A stretch of 64,000 nucleotides of DNA. Origin: Gymnothorax reevesii. Its lineage: Eukaryota > Chordata > Actinopteri > Anguilliformes > Muraenidae. This document shows positions 35,171 to 47,587 of this stretch, piece after piece (within the stretch, counting starts at the first letter, position 1; the number at the start of each line of letters is the position of its first letter). Position numbers and translations under genes: made by a program. Below the pieces are notes generated by a model that ran no database searches, had not been told where the DNA came from, and saw only the letters and a list, made by a program, of their open reading frames with translations. The stretch is from contig CM056573.1 of NCBI GenBank assembly GCA_029721435.1, positions 120,613,947 to 120,677,946 on the forward strand, written 5' to 3'.

Positions 35171-38100
35171 CAAACACACCCCAAAAGTTAATGGGATCTA
35201 TTCTGGGTCATGTTTCAAATTTTGGACACTATTTGAAAAGGACAGGTTTTCGGAAAAACATGGTAGTGCGACTTACAGGAACAACAGGTAAAAGCAACAG
35301 AAAAACACCAGAATTATGCATCTGCAGATCTCCAAGTCCAAATGTGGCATGCTAGCTTTGCTTAGATTTAATGTAAATGACAAGGTAACCAGATGTACGA
35401 ACATTTTAAAAAAACAGCAGAAATCTTGACTTAGTTCTGTTGTTCATCCACATTTGAAGAGCCAAAGCTATAAATGAAAACTTCAGTGCTAAAAGTACAT
35501 CAGTGACTAAATCTCCATTTAGAAAAAATCAAAGCAGTGAGCTTACATAATTATAAAGTACCTTTTCTAAGCCTCGCTACTGGGCTCTTCGTTTGCTTTC
35601 TTTTATAAAAGGGCTGAATTTACACTCACCCTATCCCTCCAAAAATTAATTATTCATTATTTTGTAGAAAAATGACCTTCAAAAGGACTCAAAAGTACCT
35701 GTGAACCTTTCTGAAGGTTATTGCCCACTAAAAATGGACAAAACTGTTGACCTTTTGAAGGCTGAAATCTGACCATTTTGCTTTGTATATTTTTTGCGCC
35801 TTGCATTACTATAGCAGTGATTAGCACTGTAAGGGTTAATTGATAGTTGAATCCTTTGCTTTCTAAAAATGTGTAAAACATTTCTGTATGGTCTGACCTT
35901 ACAAATTTATGTTTCACATTTTGTGCAATGATCCCATGAAAGTTTATTATTTCAAAAATCAAGACTTCACAAAACGTAATTGCCATGTCAAAAGATTACA
36001 GACAGTTATATTCATGAAATGGCAGTCACACTAAAACGGCTTTGTACTGGGCAGAACATGGAATTTTAAGTCATGTTTGGCTTAGTATTAACATCCTGTT
36101 TTGCATTAGCAATGTTTAAGAAACTGGCTTATGGTCTTCAGAGCACAACCACAACTCTTTTTAATGCTCAAAAGTTGATAATCAACATTTAAAAAAAACT
36201 TGATCAGTGAGTGGTAATTTAAACAAGTACACTTATGAACCCCAAATGTCTTATACAGTCATGGAGTAAATTATCATTTCCAATGTTGCAGCGCCCTCTG
36301 CTGTTTCTGATCTTCGACAGCAGAATACTGAGCAACACATCTCTCAGGAATTTAAATGCTCCACAGCACTAAACGTATAACAAATTAAAATTAACAATAA
36401 AGTAAAGGGTTATAGATCATATGAGCTTGCTTGAACATTAAACTCAGGTTGACATATGCATTTTTGAGAAAATATGGAAGTTAAGAATTTCCCTCCAATT
36501 AAAAGTATAGTTAGTTAAATTTAGTTAACATTTGTGTTTTGCACACTTGAAGATGAGTGTGCAGTAAACCTTGTTAAAAATATACTGGAAAAAATATAGT
36601 GAAAAAACAATCTTAGAGTTACAGTAGTTCCCATTCAAAAATAAGTCTGTCATCACATCTGGTGGCCAAGCCAACATTATTACCATTTAGACAATAAAGA
36701 TCAGAGAGATTTATCCTTTTGTGCCAGAGGTGCTTGCTATACCCTGAACAAACCAATGCATTTTAGGAACTAAGGACAAGTTATTATTATTATACGCTTC
36801 AGATCAGCACTAGTTCATCCATGAACCAAAGAGTAAGAATGCTTTTTAATCAGACAAAGTAATTAACCCTTTCAAAGCCCAGGGACTTTATCCTGTCCAT
36901 ATCTGAGATGTCTCCTCGTTATAAGTGAGCAGTTAATTGGGAACTCACGAAATTCCTAAATCGCCCTCCTAATGTGTTGTGGTATTTCATGAGCAGAAAT
37001 CAAGTCATTTACATTTTTTGAGGAAATACTTTTTGGTAAAACATCTACTTCATTAATGGTACTCATACATTCTTATGCTCTCATAAACAACATCCAAATC
37101 CATCATGACTGCATTAACAGTAACTTAATCTTCATAAATGTAATCTTCAACATATAAATCATGGTACACAATAATAACGAAAATGTCCAGATCAGCCCCA
37201 GAATTCAGTTCTTTTGGTCCAGGACATTAAATTTGGCTGGACATTTAGATTTTTATTAAGTTTCTACTTTCACCGCAATATTAGCCTGGGTCATCATGCA
37301 TGATATTAAAATATAGACTATGTACTGTATATGTACAAATAAAAGCACAATATTTTTTGACTTGGTCATATTTGTGAAAATAGGTCAACAAAAGGGACTG
37401 ACAATGAACCACCGCATTATAATGCATTGGTTTCCGGTCATAAATAATAATAATTAAAAAAAAAAAAAAACAGTGGAAATGACCATGAGAAAAGAATAAA
37501 ACTTGTTTTGAATCGCAATAGTAGAGCTGTACATTCACACAGACTTCTGCGAAGAAAATCCAATACTGTTGGTGCTATTCACACATATTTATGATAAATT
37601 ATGGTGTTATGACCAGAAAAAACACTGACATTTTTAGTGCCTGTCATTATGGTTTCCAGGATGATATCCAGTTAGTTACAGGGACTCCTCCAAAAAAAAC
37701 AAGTCAAAGTCTGCTTATTTGTGGTCTATACATGCAGGCTATGTCTAAGTTTTAATGAGAGTATCTGGGATACAAGGAAACTCTCACCTAACCAGAGATA
37801 CAAGCAGCAAAGGTGATTGAGCCGCCTGTATCTATAGTATGCAATATGTTTCCTTAAACTGATTGTACACACTGAAGATGCTGTCACACTTGGGACTTGG
37901 GCACGGATCTGAATACACTTGACCTCAAAGTCCAGTTCATTTGGTAAGAGTGAACAAAAGTGTAATGAGCTCAGGCACAATGCCTGAGTTAGCTTGGAAG
38001 AGGTGGTCTCAGGCATGGTTCATGTGTACTCGTATCAAATGCAAAAGCAACCGCACTTGAACACAGAAGTGGACTGTTACATGGCGTCTTAACTATTCAA

Positions 38101-38650
38101 CTCTTTTGTTCCAACAAACATAGTAGTGAAAGGATCTCTCTGGTAAAATTAAGAAATTAAATGCTTGCTCAATATGTTGGCAGACAAAAACATACAATCA
38201 CAACTGGATACTACACACAAAAACGCAGAGATTTATGGAATAATTTGTGAATATTTACAGTCATGTCATTATCAAGAAGAACAGTGCCATGAAAAACTAA
38301 AGAAAATGCGGCAGCAATATCTCAAAGTCTGGGATGTGGTGCGAAAGTGTGGCAGCTAAAGTGATGAAAAAGACACATTTCCGTGGCTTCTTCTTTGTGT
38401 GTATTTCTCCTTTTTAAAAATCACCTATTTGCACACTGCCACCTACTGTATCGGAATTTAGACACAGTCAAGTGTACTCGTGTATGGAACGACATGAGCA
38501 GCGGGAGGAGAGAGGAAGGGGAACAATCTTACTGTGGCATGGTATGAAACAATCATACTTAGTGTGATAACGCTCTGAATTTGACTGTGCTCAATCCTTT
38601 CAGCTGTGATTCCAATTTTTGAAACTGAAAGTACTGATAGCTGATAATTA

Positions 38651-38680
38651 TACTCAGCAACAAAAGTTTCTGTGACACCA
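38651..38680 (+). repeat. left TIR of Tc1 element
   Basis: 30 bp, perfect inverse of 40131-40160. Confidence 0.95.
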
Positions 38681-38947
38681 ATATTGTTAATTATTTTTCA
38701 TAACGCAATTATGAAATTGTCATACATGGTGATATCAGACTGAAACAGTACACGTAAACACTACATTGAAATGGAAATCATGAAAATGCGAGAAAATGAC
38801 TTTGCACGTGAAAATGTGCGTAAATCATGCTTGTGGATGGCAATAAAAGAGGAGAATTTTTGGAATGTTCACATTGTGCCTGATGAACGACGGAAGCATC
38901 ACTTATCGAAAACACAGCCATTTCGGATCAGGAACTCTACCCTCTAA

Positions 38948-39961
38948 ATGCCAAGACTGTCTGAAAATGATCGGTGGAGGGCCATTGGGGTGATTGAATC
39001 CGGAACCTCGCTGAGGGAAGTTGCTCATCGCCTGAATGTCCACCGAAACACCATTTGGAACTTATGGCAGCGTCATCAGCAGACAAGACATGTCAGAGAC
39101 CGTCCTCGCAGCGGCCGTCCACGAGTAACCACTCCCAGACAGGACAACTGGATTCGAACAACCCATCTCCGAAATCGATTCCAACCTGCAACCATAACTG
39201 CAAGAACGATACCTGGTTTGAGGCGACTGTCTACACAGACAATCCGTCGCCGTCTCCGTCATTTTGGCATTGTCCCACGTCGGCCAGCAAGACGTCCAAT
39301 ACTCACAGTACAACACCGACGACTGCGTCTACAGTGGGCACAACAACATCGACGGTGGATCCAACGTCAGTGGGATCTTGTACTCTTCACTGATGAATCA
39401 AGATTCATGCTTAACCGATGTGATGGTCGTTTATGTGTATACCGTCAACGTGGAGAACGTTATGCCAACAACTGTGTTCAGGAATTTGATCGTTTTGGAG
39501 GTGGTAGTGTCATGATTTGGGGAGGGATCACGGCTAGAAACAGAACAGATTTGCTTGTTATTGATGGAAATCTGACAGGTCAAAGATATCGCGATGAAGT
39601 GCTACGGCCATTGGTGGTACCGTTTTTGATGCAACATGGTCCCGGAATAACGCTGCAACATGATAACGCCAGACCACACGTTGCAAGGATTGTACAGCAG
39701 TATCTGATGCAACAACATGTCAATGTCCTGCCATGGCCAGCCAGATCCCCAGACATGTCCCCAATCGAGCATCCTTGGGACGAGATGGATCGACGTTTGC
39801 GGCGGTTGGATAACCCGCCAGCTACACTCCAGGAATTGCGACAACGTCTACGTCAGATTTGGAATGACATCCCACAGCAATTTCTGGCACATCTGATTCG
39901 GTCCATGCGCCGGAGATGCGTTGCTTGCATCATGGCACGAGGATGTCACACCCGGTATTGA
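38948..39961 (+). CDS. Tc1-family transposase, DD34E, intact
   Basis: 337 codons, the usual length of a Tc1 transposase, from ATG 38948 to TGA 39959-39961. The N-terminus has two helix-turn-helix DNA-binding regions (about 8-55 and 65-120). Between them RPRSGRPRVTT resembles the AT-hook-like GRPR linker. The catalytic triad is D149 (LFTDESRF), D239 (LQHDNARPH) and E274 (SPIEHPWDE), with 34 residues between the last two, so DD34E. A glycine-rich FGGGSVMIWGGI block lies at 183-194. The enzyme cuts and pastes the element at TA sites. Pro276 replaces the Leu usual in PIEHLWDE, which may or may not matter. The protein is Arg-rich and, from memory, closer to Tc1 transposases of molluscs and other invertebrates than to the common fish families. 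Confidence 0.95.
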   Translation: MPRLSENDRWRAIGVIESGTSLREVAHRLNVHRNTIWNLWQRHQQTRHVRDRPRSGRPRVTTPRQDNWIRTTHLRNRFQPATITARTIPGLRRLSTQTIRRRLRHFGIVPRRPARRPILTVQHRRLRLQWAQQHRRWIQRQWDLVLFTDESRFMLNRCDGRLCVYRQRGERYANNCVQEFDRFGGGSVMIWGGITARNRTDLLVIDGNLTGQRYRDEVLRPLVVPFLMQHGPGITLQHDNARPHVARIVQQYLMQQHVNVLPWPARSPDMSPIEHPWDEMDRRLRRLDNPPATLQELRQRLRQIWNDIPQQFLAHLIRSMRRRCVACIMARGCHTRY

Positions 39962-40130
39962 AGTGTAAAGGTCACAATTGGTTAGACGTCAGACAAGTGC
40001 TTCATGACGCATGAAAATGACATTTTTCGTTTTGAGTGACGTTGGCACTGAAAAGTCAGTGTTTCTCCTGTTAAATAAACATATTGATTGCATTGAGATC
40101 TTTGCGTGTCATTTATAACATACACATAAA

Positions 40131-40160
40131 TGGTGTCACAGAAACTTTTGTTGCTGAGTA
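40131..40160 (-). repeat. right TIR of Tc1 element
   Basis: 30 bp, perfect inverse of 38651-38680, followed by the TA target copy. Confidence 0.95.
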
Positions 40161-42699
40161 TAGAAGCTATTGATTCCATAACACTTTGAATATACAAAAT
40201 TTTAATAAAGAGAGAAATAAACATTCCCAAACCCACTCTTTCAAGCATAAAGGAACTCAGAATATCACTAAATTAGACTTGTCATGCACAATAGCATAAT
40301 CAAGCATAAAAGAACAAAAGCAGAAATTTATTGACCTAAACAATTTAAGGGGTTAAGAAAGGATTTCATAGCACTTCCTGAAGTCTGAAAATAATGAGAA
40401 ACTAATCTGGATGGAGTAAATAGTTTTAAGCAAGTATAATGATGACAAAGAAATGCAGTGAAACATGGAAATGACTTTAATGTTAAAACAATCAAACTCC
40501 AACACTGATATGCCCAATGTATGCACTTTTGCAACTCAATTAATTTTATTGCTAGGAACAGCTTAAACAGCTAACACAAGCAACCACACCAAAGCCCATG
40601 GAACTACTGTCTGATGGCACATGTAAGTGTAACTGCCTAAATAATCAACCAAACTATCACTAGCCACTTAGGTATGAACCAGCTGCCAGGAAAGCTACCT
40701 GACCATCGACCAATAATGTTTTAGTCAAGGATACACAATAACAACTAAAAAGATAACATCTTATTCACCCAACTTAAGAGATACAAACATTTTTGAAGAG
40801 TGATTAAAGATGCCTAATTATGTGTTATAACAATTTGACATGAACAACATCATCAAACGAACACTGCATTTGCAAATCACATCAGTTTAGCAAAGTTACT
40901 TCAGAAGCTCTGATCTGCAGAAATCTCAAACATGATGTCAACAAGAACTCACTTCATGAATATACAGCACCAAAAAAACAGGATTCCGCTGATCCAAGAC
41001 TTTAAACAGGCATGATCAAAAGACCTGTGTCTATCACTGAATCAAGCCCAGAGTTCCTTAATTCCCAGAGGGGAAAAAAAAAACATCAGCCATCACTTCC
41101 TTACATTCAAGATTCAAAACAATGGAAAAACAGCCACAGGTAAAGTAGTGTCTCTTGTCTCAATAAGAGGTTTCTGTTATGCTGTAGGTCTGAAGTCTAG
41201 ACTAAGGGAAATCGCTCTGGCCTCTAACGGTATAAAAAAAGCATTCATATCAGTGCATCAGTGTATCCTTTCGAATAACGATGAAAAAAATAACTGCAAA
41301 GAGCAAACAACTCAAATACATTGCAAATGGTGATAGGAATCAAATAATTTATGAGGCAACAAGTATGTTATCTTAATATTAACTAAATTAATACCATGCT
41401 TTATTGGAAGACTGATGACAATGTAAACCCAAATAATATCCTTGCTTGTAGAATACTTCAATGGGTGTCATAAAATTATGAAACCTTCAGGCTTGAAATG
41501 AATTAGACAAACAGCATTGTCAAATTTTTCAGAGCTACTGCTTTCCTTCATTACAGACACCTATGTAGAGCCACATCCCAGAAATTTTAAGAGATTCTAA
41601 ATTATAATTGTGCACAGAATTTCACTCAGATTACAAGCAGCCCTTGAACTATAAATTCAATTTGGTTTCTACCAGAGTGACTTTCCCAACATCCAGCGCA
41701 AAACACCAAGAACGGATCAAAGATTGCACCAAGTGACAAGGCTCAATCAAAACAGCACCAAGGACATTTAGTACCCCCATGCTTAAAGTACAGTACTATG
41801 CAAAAGGTCTAGGCACCAGATATTATTAGATAAAAAGTTGGCCTTTGGTGATCATTTTTTGTTTATCCTATTGCATTTCTGCAGACAAGAGCATATTTCA
41901 TTTTTCTGATAATTCATTTACAAAATTGAATGTCACTGATTTTTTTTTTGTATTTTGTTAATGCAAGCAACAAATGTTACATTCACCACAAGTCTGTTAT
42001 CTCAGCATTTTTGGGACTGCCAGGTATTATCTGGAAAGAAAGACGCAAGTAAGCAAACAATCTTGCAGAAGAATGCAGTATATTCTCAGATACGCAAGGA
42101 ACAATCTAACACCCACTCGTTTTATAAAACTACCAGACAGTAATTAATACGCAAAGAATGGTCAGACAAAAATGAATTTTTTGTAGATTACTGTGCTTTG
42201 TCATCAGAGACATGCTATCAAGGGGGGGGGGGGATGACTAAAGGATATTGGCAACCTGTTTCCAAGTACTATGCCTGATTGACAATCAATCAATTTTTAC
42301 TATATTTTTTTGTACGAACAATTAAGACCTAGCCTTTATGTAGCCATTAATGATTAAGAGGCGATAAAGACAAAAAGATTCATTGATGTATACGCTTTGA
42401 TTCAAGACTGCAAGGATGAAAATCTTGATAATTAATCAGAAAAAAATCTCAACTCTCTCTTTAATTCCATGTATCGTTTTGACCTTTTGTTTATCAGATT
42501 ATGAAAGAGGACTGAGAACAAACTCCCTATTTTTTTGAATGCCTTAAAATAACATATTTAAGGGGCAAAATACTATTGTGAACATATGGACCAAGCATTG
42601 AACGCGGCATAAGAAAGGTTTTTATATTTATTAATGGCATTGGTTAGCTTCCTGTAAGTGAATATGAGTGCATTTTCTGTCTTGTGAGCATTTCAAGTT

Positions 42700-42890
42700 C
42701 AATACACTGCGCAATAAAGCTGTGGAAACTGAAATTGGCCCATCATTATGCCGATTAGTCTGTGTTAATTAGTTAATTAATCCTCTGATCGCTAATCATC
42801 AAGCAAAGTAATTGGGCTTTATTGTTTGTCATGCGGTGAGGATTCTGCCTCACCTAACTTGCCTCAAAAGGCACATCACTGCTTATCATA
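42700..42890. promoter_or_regulatory. candidate conserved enhancer-like segment
   Basis: It is dense in homeodomain-type core sites (TTAATTAGTTAATTAATCC, GCTAATCATC, AAAGTAATTGGG) in otherwise complex sequence, as in many vertebrate conserved non-coding elements. Conservation cannot be tested here, so this is inference. Confidence 0.25.
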
Positions 42891-43691
42891 TATTTGATTT
42901 ACACTTAAACACTTGATTTTTTTTCAAGCATCTTCACTGAACAGAATTATTTTGAATGTGCCAATAACATTTGCAGAGTGCTATACTACTCCATATTTTC
43001 CTGTAACTGAGTGCATCTCAACTGGCCACAATTAAATTTTAGCTCGGCATTCCATAAGCCAGAAAGGTCCCAGTCAACAGCACATCAAATAGCGGGGAAA
43101 AAAATTGTGAAATATGCAGCGTGGAACTCAAAGGATGAATACAGGAAAATTTAAAATGTAGCACAGAAGTAGCCCCCCTATTGGAAAAATGTGACAAAAT
43201 TCAAACTATACAACAGCACTCTGAGACCGCAACATCCCCCGCAGGAGTCTCGACAGCGATATGCACATCATCGGTCTATCTACAGCATATGAATAACGTT
43301 TCAGGGATGTCCTATAAAAACTTCATATGGAGTTGACTACACCTGCCAAGTACCTTCTGAAACAGACGGGTGGACTGACAGACTGATTGCACTGACATTA
43401 TCTCCGTTTTGGGCTGGTACTACGCTGTATGGAAAATGAGTACCTGGTGCTGAACCTAGTAGAGTCGAGCAGAACCGTACCATGCAGTAAAAAAGCACTA
43501 CACTGAACAATGGGAGTTGCACATGCGGAAGTAAAAACAGAACACGTGGCAATGGGCAAGTTCTGTAAAATAGGCATGTTCTGTAACAATGACACATGGA
43601 AAATGATGAGGACTGGCCAAAATACACAAACATAATAAAATAGATTCAAGCACTGACAAAAAATGTGAGAGGAATTGGATAGTTTTACACT

Positions 43692-43723
43692 GACACACAC
43701 ACACGCACACACACACACACACA
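43692..43723. repeat. (AC)n microsatellite
   Basis: An AC run with one GC interruption. Confidence 0.9.
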
Positions 43724-44303
43724 AAATAGATGCAGACATTATAATATTGCAGTTCTGCGCAATTTTCTTATCATCATAAGAAATCATCAAAATGTGCAAA
43801 ATCAGTTGAAAAACGAGAAATGAACATACTTAAAAATGAAATCATTCTAAAGGGGACCAAAAGATGGTACAGAATTGAATTCAAATTATGATTAAAAAAA
43901 AAACAGAAAAAAATTGCATGAAAACATCAACTCTAATACGGGTCATTTTCAACCCACTTATGGAAAAGTGTAGGGTCCAGTAGCTTGTGCATTTAAGGGT
44001 TATGCGCATGATAATCATAGATACATACAGTCCTTATTGTGGATTATCTGATCATTTAATTCAATTGTATGATTTTAAAATGGTACTGAAATATTTTACC
44101 GAAGAAACTACTAATTACAGCGGTCTGCCATAATACCTGTTTCCACAGTACAAGTAAACTAGGTAAGCATTATTAAGCAACCATTTGAACATGCATATTA
44201 ATACAGAATTCAGTCCAAAGTATGTCAAATATGAAAGGTTTACAAATTTAATTTTAGTGTTTGTTCACATTATATTGTATTTTATAACACGTATGACCTA
44301 CAT

Positions 44304-46484
44304 CAGTGGTTCTCAAACCTGGTACAGGAGGACCACTGTGAAGCTGGTTTTCATTCTAAGCATAAAAGACAATGCAGAATTTTTAGAGTTGTATATTTTA
44401 TTTCATCACCCTTTCAAAGGCAAAGAAAACCCTTTTTTCCGCTCTCACCCAATAAAAGTACACTGCACCTACAATGCAAATATGTTCTTGAGTATTTTTG
44501 AAAAAATTTTTGAATAACTAAATAATCTCTAGAACATGAGATTTATATGATTCTTGCAGTGCGCCATGTTTGTTGGAATTGGGGTAGCTTGCCTTACCCG
44601 GACAATGAAACTCTTGAGCGTGCGGACGTCATAAATTAAATAAAACCAGTGGCGTAGCGAGAACTGAAAATTTGGTGGGGTACAGAACATCCCTTTTAAA
44701 TAGTTATTAGTCCCGACTTGCTCTCAATCAATTTCATAATTGACGATAGATTCACTCCGAGAACACTTCTCCCTGTTGACATCAATCATTCATTCGGACA
44801 TGTAATTTGGTGCATCTACATCAGCGTCATTCAAAATTGCATACCTGTCAACTCTCACGCATATGGCTCACGCTTTTAAGTGGCGTAACCCCATCTCACA
44901 CCATAGTCAGCAATCTAACACTTCATAACAAAAGCGATAATTGAAAAAATTAATTTGGAAAACAAATTACATTCAATTGTCAAGCCCCTCTTTTTAATCA
45001 ACCCTCACTGTACCGAGAGTGAAAGGCGATATTTGATTGGAACGCACCTCAGTCATTATTCAATCTACGTGTATCTAAGTGATTATCACGGGGAACTGAA
45101 GTCCTTGTGCATGGATGTTTTTCAGTTTCATATGCGTTTCGGTATATTTCTCCTCTAGTAACATGGAAACCAAATATGACTCTGGAATTCTCACGCTTCC
45201 CTCTTCTCAGGGGTCGGAAGCCATGAAATTGCAAAAAAGATGTTTCAGACAGTCTTTTCATCCATTTAAACAATTTAAATGATCATGAAGCGCAAGTTTA
45301 ATCACCTGACGTGCGGAAAAGGTAGCGCAGAAGTTTCAGAGCAGTTCATCATTTGTAAAGCATGGGCCTATATTTAAGTAAATTATTTTTCCCGTACTGA
45401 ATTTAGCCCATTATTTCATCGCAGTTAGATCGCACGGGGGACAGAAGCTGAGTCTTCAATTGCGAATAAATATTACTTTAATTGGAAAACGTGTTAATAA
45501 ATGACAATGATTTTTTACTAGTCAGGACTAATTGCTGTTATAAAGGGATGTTTTGAGCCCCCAGCTACTGGTTGAATCCAATGTTGTGCAACCACTGTCT
45601 TAACAATCAGGTATCATCAAGGGAAATCAGAGCAGACTTATGCCCTCAGGTAGGTTCAATTTCCCATTTTGTTGGAGCAATCAACAGCCACACACAGAAG
45701 CATTACCAATGATTTTGTCGCTCAGGTTCTCGTGATGATTAGTAATATTATGGCTCATATTACATTACATTACGTATTACACACGTAATATTACATTACG
45801 GATTTAATGACTTATTATGGTTTAATAGCACATTAGTAAATGTCTCCTTGATATAAGCTGGTCCAGAGGTTTAAGGTTTGATTACTTGGTACAATAAAAT
45901 TGCAAAAACTCCCCAAAAATCATTATGGAACGAGAACGTACTTTTTTCAATAAGAGCCAAAAAAGGGGTTTCTTTTCCTTTAAGCAACGTTATCAAAAAC
46001 ATTGTGTATGTTATGAACAATAAAAATTCCATATTCACATCATGCTCATCAACAATGAGAGAAATTAAAGCAAAAATCTGACCAATGATTCCTGAAGAAC
46101 CAAGAGTCCTTTAATTAGTAGTTATAAAAATATTGACACATGGCCACTGAAACTAACCAGAATTCAAATACAAAGCAAATGACAATAACTCACGCCTGTT
46201 TTTTTCTGAATATTTCAGGAGAAAAATCTTAGAACATAACAGGTGTGTGCACAACCTAGAGGAGCTCATTAATTCATCTTAGTACTAGTTTAATCGGTAA
46301 ATCTGTTAAACCTTGTGGAATTACCTGCCATTCAGCATTATGAACACAATATGGACAAGGGGCTTTTCTTCCCCAAGGCAGGCATAGTCAATTATCTCAT
46401 AATGGACTTAAAAGGTAAAAAATGTGCTAATTCAGGCAAATTTACCTTTTGATAGAATTCTGGGACCGAGTTTCAGAACCACTG
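44304..46484. mobile_element. decayed hAT-like element
   Basis: It begins CAGTGGTTCTCAAACC and ends GTTTCAGAACCACTG, the hAT-type inverted ends. The flanking 8-mers ACCTACAT (44296-44303) and GCCAACAT (46485-46492) match at six of eight positions. There is no transposase frame. A second inverted-repeat element appears to lie inside. Confidence 0.5.
44646..45571. mobile_element. inverted-repeat element inside the hAT-like remnant
   Basis: The left end CCAGTGGCGTAGC and the right end read inversely (CCAGTAGCTGGGG) both lead into ACATCCCTTT, followed by a (A/C)TTAGTCC motif. The arms are imperfect and the superfamily is unknown. Confidence 0.45.
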
Positions 46485-46492
46485 GCCAACAT

Positions 46493-47563
46493 GAATAAAG
46501 GGAGAATGTTTGTATTTTCAATTAATACTGCTGACTGGATTATACATTGGGAGGTTCCCTTGCCATAAGTATATTAATACATCTATTTGCTTACACACAA
46601 AGCATCCCCAACCTCTTTAGATTTCAGGGTTCACCACCTGCAATAATACAATTTGTCCATCGCTTCATGTGAAAAGTGTTTTTTGTAATATTGTCCAGGA
46701 TTTAAATTTAATTCGCAATAATCCTAGAATATAAACAAATAAATAAATTCATGACTTAACAATAGTGAACAAAGCTGAAATACCACAATTTTCAAAGCAA
46801 AACCCCTGGCACAAATGGCATGACAAAGACTGGCTTTAAGAAATGTCACTAATGATGAACATGAGCAGCCGTGTAATTGGCCGCTCAGCATCATGTGACA
46901 AGCTTTTCCTCTGGTGCGAGTCAGTCCACAGGCTCTCTCAAATTGATGATTTTTACCTTATACCATTCATTCCTCATTCCAAACTCTAAGGAAGGGAACA
47001 TATGAACAGAAGGGTCCAGGAGGCTAATGGCAAATAGAATGTCATTACTCATTCAAGCGTCAGTTTGAAGCCACAACACTTACAGATGTTACAGATAGAG
47101 AGGTGGATCCACAGTACTTTGTATGTTCCGGAAAAAAGGGTAGGCTAAAGGAACGCGCTTGAGGAAAGTTTTCTTGCTCAATAATCCTCTGCTAGTCCCC
47201 AAGCTCCTAACTCCCAACTCCTTCAAGAGACATTTACAATCTACAATGTCTTTTACAATGACCCTTGTAGAAGACTGAGGACACATGGACAAAGAAAATG
47301 AGTATTAGAATTGAGGCCCTGCTATAAGAGTCCGTATGGCTGCCACAGTTAACCCTCAACCATCGCACAGCTAAAATTCCAAACTCCATCTCCAAACCCC
47401 AACTCTTTACAAACACTGAATGTCCATGAATACAAATTAAAAATCATTACTGTTGTTATTGATAGGATTATTATACTTCTTTAAAAATAATAAAATGTGA
47501 AGCACATCTTGGATCTGTGAGGCTCATGCCTTTGGCAGATCCTCCAGAGATTTGGCAATGGTT
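46493..47563 (-). other. stxbp6: stxbp6 3' UTR and downstream flank
   Basis: The transcript must continue left from the stop codon at 47564. I see no canonical AATAAA on the minus strand between 46500 and 47563, so the 3' end is not placed. It may use a variant signal or extend further left. Confidence 0.45.
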
Positions 47564-47587
47564 TTAACTCTTGTGCTTCATGGCGAG
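47564..47587 (-). CDS. stxbp6: stxbp6 (amisyn), last coding exon
   Basis: The minus strand reads CTCGCCATGAAGCACAAGAG and then TTAA, encoding LAMKHKS and a TAA stop. It is preceded by a pyrimidine-rich acceptor ending CTCTCTCCACAG (47588-47599). It joins in frame to exon 50622-50779, which ends AHK on a full codon, giving ...FADTAHK-LAMKHKS. That is the amisyn C-terminus apart from the final residue, which I recall as Cys in mammals. Only seven residues are encoded here, too short for gene finders to see. There is no transmembrane segment, as expected for amisyn. Confidence 0.88.
   Translation of the reverse strand, partial: LAMKHKS

Larger units (their letters stand above)
33499..38650. other. 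non-coding AT-rich stretch
   Basis: Apart from the tandem and foldback repeats listed separately, I see no exon, RNA gene or definable transposon. Short hairpins such as CCTTCAAAAGG with CCTTTTGAAGG (35670-35760) are present. Confidence 0.5.
38651..40160 (+). mobile_element. complete Tc1/mariner transposon (1510 bp)
   Basis: The first 30 bases (38651-38680, TACTCAGCAACAAAAGTTTC and so on) are the exact reverse complement of the last 30 (40131-40160). TA dinucleotides flank both ends (38649-38650 and 40161-40162). It carries one full-length transposase. Perfect terminal repeats and an intact gene indicate a very young insertion that may still be mobile. Confidence 0.96.
40163..44303. other. 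AT-rich non-coding stretch
   Basis: No gene or clear transposon is seen. A CNE-like segment (42700-42890) and a CA microsatellite (43692-43723) are listed separately. Confidence 0.5.

Noticed and set aside
39055..39844. additional frames of 80-112 codons on both strands
   Set aside because: They overlap the intact Tc1 transposase and are composition shadows.
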